Part shown: positions 7,911 to 10,557 of the stretch, piece by piece | Layout: each line of letters starts with the position of its first letter | How positions within the stretch are numbered: position 1 is the first letter of the stretch | NCBI GenBank assembly: GCA_025457785.1 | Contig: JALOTS010000051.1 | Span: forward strand, 1 to 10,557 | Direction of reading: 5' to 3' | DNA from: Pontiellaceae bacterium | GTDB taxonomy: Bacteria; Verrucomicrobiota; Kiritimatiellia; Kiritimatiellales; Tichowtungiaceae | Length of the DNA: 10,557 nt | Made by a program: the position numbers and the translations under genes | The notes under the pieces: generated by a model | Told to the model about the DNA's origin: nothing | The model's database searches: none | What the model saw: the letters and a program-made list of their open reading frames with translations, nothing else

Positions 7911-9529
7911 CGACACGCGACTTCGAAACCAAAACCAAAGAGCTGATCGACCGGCTCAAAGCCACCTGCGCCTCCTACGGACTGGGCAACGACGGCAACG
8001 AATTCAAAATCATCACTCAGGTGTTTCTCTATAAATTCCTGAATGATCGCTTCGCCTTCGAGCTCAAAAAGCTGGAGCCCTCGCTCCGGAAGGCTGAAAG
8101 CTGGGAGGCCGCCGTTAAGAAGATGCCGAAAGACGATTTCGAAATGCTCCTCCTTCAGTTGCCCGACACGGCCAAACTGAAACCGGCGCACTTCATCGCC
8201 ACGCTCTTTGAGCGGCAGAACGAATCGGACTTCGCCAAACTCTTTGACGACACGCTTTTCGACATCGCCGTAACCAATGCGGGCATTTTCGCCGTTAAAA
8301 CCGCCGGGGGTGCCAAGGTTGCTCTGTTTGAGGAGCGCCTGAGTAAGTTTATTCACGATGAATCCAAGCGCGACGACTTCTGCCGGGCAATCATCAACAC
8401 CCTCGTCAACTTCAGCTTTGAGCACATTTTCACCCAGAAATACGACTTCTACGCCACCATCTTTGAATACCTCATCAAAGACTACAACAAAGACAGCGGC
8501 GGCAAATACGCCGAGTATTACACCCCGCACGCCGTCGCCAAAATTATGGCGGCGATTCTGGTCAAAGAGCAGGTCAGCAACGTTTCCTGCTACGACCCCT
8601 CCGCCGGATCGGGAACCCTGCTGATGAACCTGGCCCACGCCATCGGCGAAGACCGCTGCACCATCTACTCGCAGGACATTTCCCAGAAATCCTCCAGCCT
8701 GCTCCGGCTCAACCTGATCCTGAATAACCTGATTCACTCCATCCAAAACGTCATTCAGGGCAACACGATCCTCAGTCCGTACCACCGGGAAGGATCGGCA
8801 CTGAAAAAATTCGACTACATCGTCTCTAATCCGCCCTTCAAAATGGATTTTTCCGATTACCGCGACGATCTGGACACCAAGGCCAATCAGGAACGCTTTT
8901 TTGCCGGGATTCCCAATATTCCGAAACAAGCCAAAGACAAGATGGCCATTTATCAGCTCTTCCTGCAGCACATCATCGCCTCGCTAAAACCCGGCGGAAA
9001 AGCCGCCGTCGTGGTGCCGACCGGATTCATCACCGCCCAGTCCGGCATTGATAAAGGCATCCGCCAGCATCTGGTGGATAACAAAATGCTGGCCGGAGTC
9101 GTCTCCATGCCCAGCAACATTTTCGCCACTACCGGCACCAATGTTTCGATCCTTTTTATAGATGCCTCCAATAAAAGCGACGTCGTCCTGCTCGATGCTT
9201 CCGGTCTCGGCGAAAAAATCAAGGATGGCAAAAACCAGAAAACCGTGCTCTCCGACGAAGAGGAAAACCGTATTATCGAAACCTTCAACGCCAAAAAAGC
9301 AGTCGAAGATTTCTCGGTAGTGGTTTCCTACGACGACATCGCCTCCAAAAACTATTCTCTCTCCGCCGGACAGTACTTCGATGTAAAAATCGAATATGTG
9401 GACATTACCCCCGAAGAATTTCAGACCAAAATGAAAACCTTCACCGGCAATCTTGACAGCCTCTTCGCTGAATCCAAAACTCTCGAAGTGGAAATTAAAA
9501 AACAGCTTGCGGGGTTGCGCTATGAATGA
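7907..9529 (+). CDS. hsdM: Type I DNA methyltransferase, modification (M) subunit HsdM
   Basis: 540 residues, close to the usual 500-540. HsdM transfers methyl from S-adenosylmethionine to the N6 of adenine at sites chosen by HsdS, protecting host DNA. An N-terminal helical domain (about 1-165) precedes the catalytic domain. The SAM-binding motif I is D230-P-S-A-G-S-G-T (D-P-S-A-G-S-G at 230-236) and the catalytic motif IV is N308-P-P-F. A Y-Y-T-P-H segment (204-208) matches the conserved Y-x-T-P region of N6-adenine methylases. The C-terminal part (about 480-540) is helical and should contact HsdS. The ATG is embedded in the hsdR stop (ATGA), and its own end overlaps the next start by eight bases (ATGAATGA). 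No defects are seen. Confidence 0.96.
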   Translation: MTTRDFETKTKELIDRLKATCASYGLGNDGNEFKIITQVFLYKFLNDRFAFELKKLEPSLRKAESWEAAVKKMPKDDFEMLLLQLPDTAKLKPAHFIATLFERQNESDFAKLFDDTLFDIAVTNAGIFAVKTAGGAKVALFEERLSKFIHDESKRDDFCRAIINTLVNFSFEHIFTQKYDFYATIFEYLIKDYNKDSGGKYAEYYTPHAVAKIMAAILVKEQVSNVSCYDPSAGSGTLLMNLAHAIGEDRCTIYSQDISQKSSSLLRLNLILNNLIHSIQNVIQGNTILSPYHREGSALKKFDYIVSNPPFKMDFSDYRDDLDTKANQERFFAGIPNIPKQAKDKMAIYQLFLQHIIASLKPGGKAAVVVPTGFITAQSGIDKGIRQHLVDNKMLAGVVSMPSNIFATTGTNVSILFIDASNKSDVVLLDASGLGEKIKDGKNQKTVLSDEEENRIIETFNAKKAVEDFSVVVSYDDIASKNYSLSAGQYFDVKIEYVDITPEEFQTKMKTFTGNLDSLFAESKTLEVEIKKQLAGLRYE

Positions 9530-10557
9530 CAACTTGAATTTTCAATCGCTGGTGTCGCTTTGCGGACAGACGCACGAGGCTATGCAGAGGCAGGCCGCCC
9601 GTTCGGTGAATATCGGACTGGTCGTCCGCAACTGGCTCTTCGGCTGTTACATCGTCGAATACCAGCAAAATGGTGCCGACCGGGCGGAGTATGGAGAACG
9701 TTTTATTGATGCGTTGGCTGAAAAGCTCAAAGAACGGGGCATCAAAGGGTGCTCCGTTACTCAATTAAAGCTGAATCGGCTCTTCTATCAGCAACGGAAA
9801 GAGATTCGTCAGACAGTGTCTGGCGAATGTTGTAATTTATTGGCAGAAAATGGTTTGAAGATTCGTCAGACAGTGTCTGACGAATTGAGCCGAATTCCGC
9901 AGACATCGTCTGCGGAATCAATTTCCGAGACACTGTTTCGGATTTCTCCTGACATCTGGCAGACACTGTCTGCCGAATTTAGATTGAGCTGGTCGCACTA
10001 TGCCGTGTTGCTCACCCTCGACAACCCGGAGGAACGCAGCTTCTACGAAATCGAAGTCGCCGCCAATAGCTGGAGCGTACGCGAACTCGAACGCCAGATT
10101 TCCAGCTCGCTCTACGAACGCCTCGCCCTCAGCCGGGACAAAGAAGAGATTCGTCGACTGGCCAAAGAAGGGCAGGTGATCGAAAAAGCCGCCGACCTCA
10201 TCAAAAACCCGCTCGTGCTCGAATTCCTCGGCCTGGAAGAAAAACCAGCCTATTCCGAAGAGGAACTCGAAACCGCCATTATCGACAAGCTCGAACAGTT
10301 CCTGCTCGAACTCGGCAAAGGCTTTCTCTTCGAAGCCCGCCAGAAACGGTTCACCTTTGACAACGACCATTTCTATGTTGATCTCGTCTTCTACAATCGG
10401 CTCCTGCGCTGCTATGTGCTGATTGATCTTAAGCGGGACAAGCTCACCCATCAGGATCTCGGCCAGATGCAGATGTACGTAAACCACTTCGACCGCCACG
10501 TCAAAACAGCCGACGAAGCTCCCACTGTCGGCATCGTTCTCTGCCACCGCAAAAACG
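9522..10557 (+). CDS. DUF1016/YhcG-family PD-(D/E)XK nuclease, cut by the window end
   Basis: 345 residues are visible; the frame is open at the right edge, and relatives (from memory) suggest only a few dozen residues are missing. The N-terminal DUF1016_N domain (about 1-165) ends in L-S-W-S-H-Y (155-160). The C-terminal nuclease domain (about 175 onward) shows V-D-L-V-F-Y with D287, I-D-L-K with D302-x-K304, and G-Q-M-Q-M-Y (314-319), the usual PD-(D/E)XK residues of the family. Such proteins are often encoded inside type I R-M operons, but their role is not settled; an accessory nuclease function is an inference. The ATG at 9522 fits the eight-base overlap with hsdM and the homologous N-terminus. 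The stretch between residues 90 and 154 is longer than usual because it holds five palindromic repeats that encode I-x-Q-T-x-S-x-E; see the array entry. hsdS would be expected beyond this gene. Confidence 0.92.
   Translation, partial: MNDNLNFQSLVSLCGQTHEAMQRQAARSVNIGLVVRNWLFGCYIVEYQQNGADRAEYGERFIDALAEKLKERGIKGCSVTQLKLNRLFYQQRKEIRQTVSGECCNLLAENGLKIRQTVSDELSRIPQTSSAESISETLFRISPDIWQTLSAEFRLSWSHYAVLLTLDNPEERSFYEIEVAANSWSVRELERQISSSLYERLALSRDKEEIRRLAKEGQVIEKAADLIKNPLVLEFLGLEEKPAYSEEELETAIIDKLEQFLLELGKGFLFEARQKRFTFDNDHFYVDLVFYNRLLRCYVLIDLKRDKLTHQDLGQMQMYVNHFDRHVKTADEAPTVGIVLCHRKN
9804..9978 (+). repeat. Array of five in-frame 25-base palindromes in the DUF1016 gene
   Basis: Units lie at 9804-9828, 9861-9885, 9894-9918, 9921-9945 and 9954-9978. 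Unit 2 is a perfect palindrome with 12-base arms (ATTCGTCAGACA and its complement) around one central base. Unit 1 differs from it at one base. Unit 3 has perfect 11-base arms (ATTCCGCAGAC) around three bases. Units 4 and 5 pair at 9 and 10 of 12 positions. Start-to-start distances are 57, 33, 27 and 33 bases, all multiples of three. They encode IRQTVSGE (residues 95-102), IRQTVSDE (114-121), IPQTSSAE (125-132), ISETLFRI (134-141) and IWQTLSAE (145-152). Unit 5 sits directly before F-R-L-S-W-S-H-Y, where family members normally carry a similar peptide, so it is probably the ancestral copy. Confidence 0.9.

Noticed and set aside
7892..8971. 359-residue open frame on the - strand opposite hsdM
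   Set aside because: HsdM is certain on the + strand with all motifs. The antisense frame is a by-product of its codon usage and shows no recognisable domain or ribosome site.
9757..9966. 69-residue - strand frame containing two IRQTLSDE peptides
   Set aside because: It is the mirror reading of the palindromic repeats, not a separate gene. It is useful only as proof that the palindromes read alike on both strands.
9804..9978. CRISPR array
   Set aside because: The spacers are 2-32 bases and unequal, the repeats vary and are palindromic, and the whole region is translated within a conserved gene.
9918..10547. 209-residue open frame on the - strand opposite the DUF1016 gene
   Set aside because: The + strand frame has the full set of DUF1016 motifs. 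The - strand product is low-complexity in F, E and V, as expected of a shadow.

Overview
The window carries four genes on the + strand plus one long gene cut by the left edge. The left part (1-3780) is most of a hybrid two-component sensor/regulator (HTCS). Next comes a 475-base stretch without a convincing gene but with short repeat-like elements (3781-4255). The rest is a defence-type block: a small PD-(D/E)XK-like protein that seems to have lost its middle (4256-4789), a type I restriction subunit HsdR (4836-7910), the modification subunit HsdM (7907-9529), and a DUF1016/YhcG-type nuclease running off the right edge (from 9522). HsdR/HsdM and HsdM/DUF1016 overlap by 4 and 8 bases, so these three form a translationally coupled operon. 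No specificity subunit (hsdS) is visible; it may lie downstream.

Host: the HTCS architecture (propeller, Y_Y_Y, histidine kinase, receiver, AraC-type helix-turn-helix) is typical of Bacteroidota and also occurs in polysaccharide-degrading PVC bacteria. The moderate GC content, the intergenic 'CGCAGATTACGCAGATGAACACAG' type of element and the TTCCAA-N-TTGGAA repeats point, from memory and weakly, to the PVC group (Kiritimatiellota/Lentisphaerota-like). This is not proven by anything in the window.

The most interesting signal is a set of short palindromic elements lying in frame inside coding sequence. In the DUF1016 gene, five 25-base near-palindromes (9804-9978) sit in the same reading phase and each encodes a version of I-x-Q-T-x-S-x-E. 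The last matches what I remember as the normal family sequence just before L-S-W-S-H-Y, so the upstream ones look like expanded copies. In the HTCS, two unrelated structured inverted-repeat segments (2556-2627 and 2881-2967) are inserted in a loop of the ATPase domain and in the linker before the receiver. All keep the frame and fall where extra residues would be tolerated.

Functionally, HsdR and HsdM should act with an unseen HsdS to methylate host DNA and cut unmodified foreign DNA. The DUF1016 nuclease is a frequent companion of such operons with no settled role. The HTCS is probably unrelated to this block and would normally control carbohydrate-use genes, none of which are in the window.
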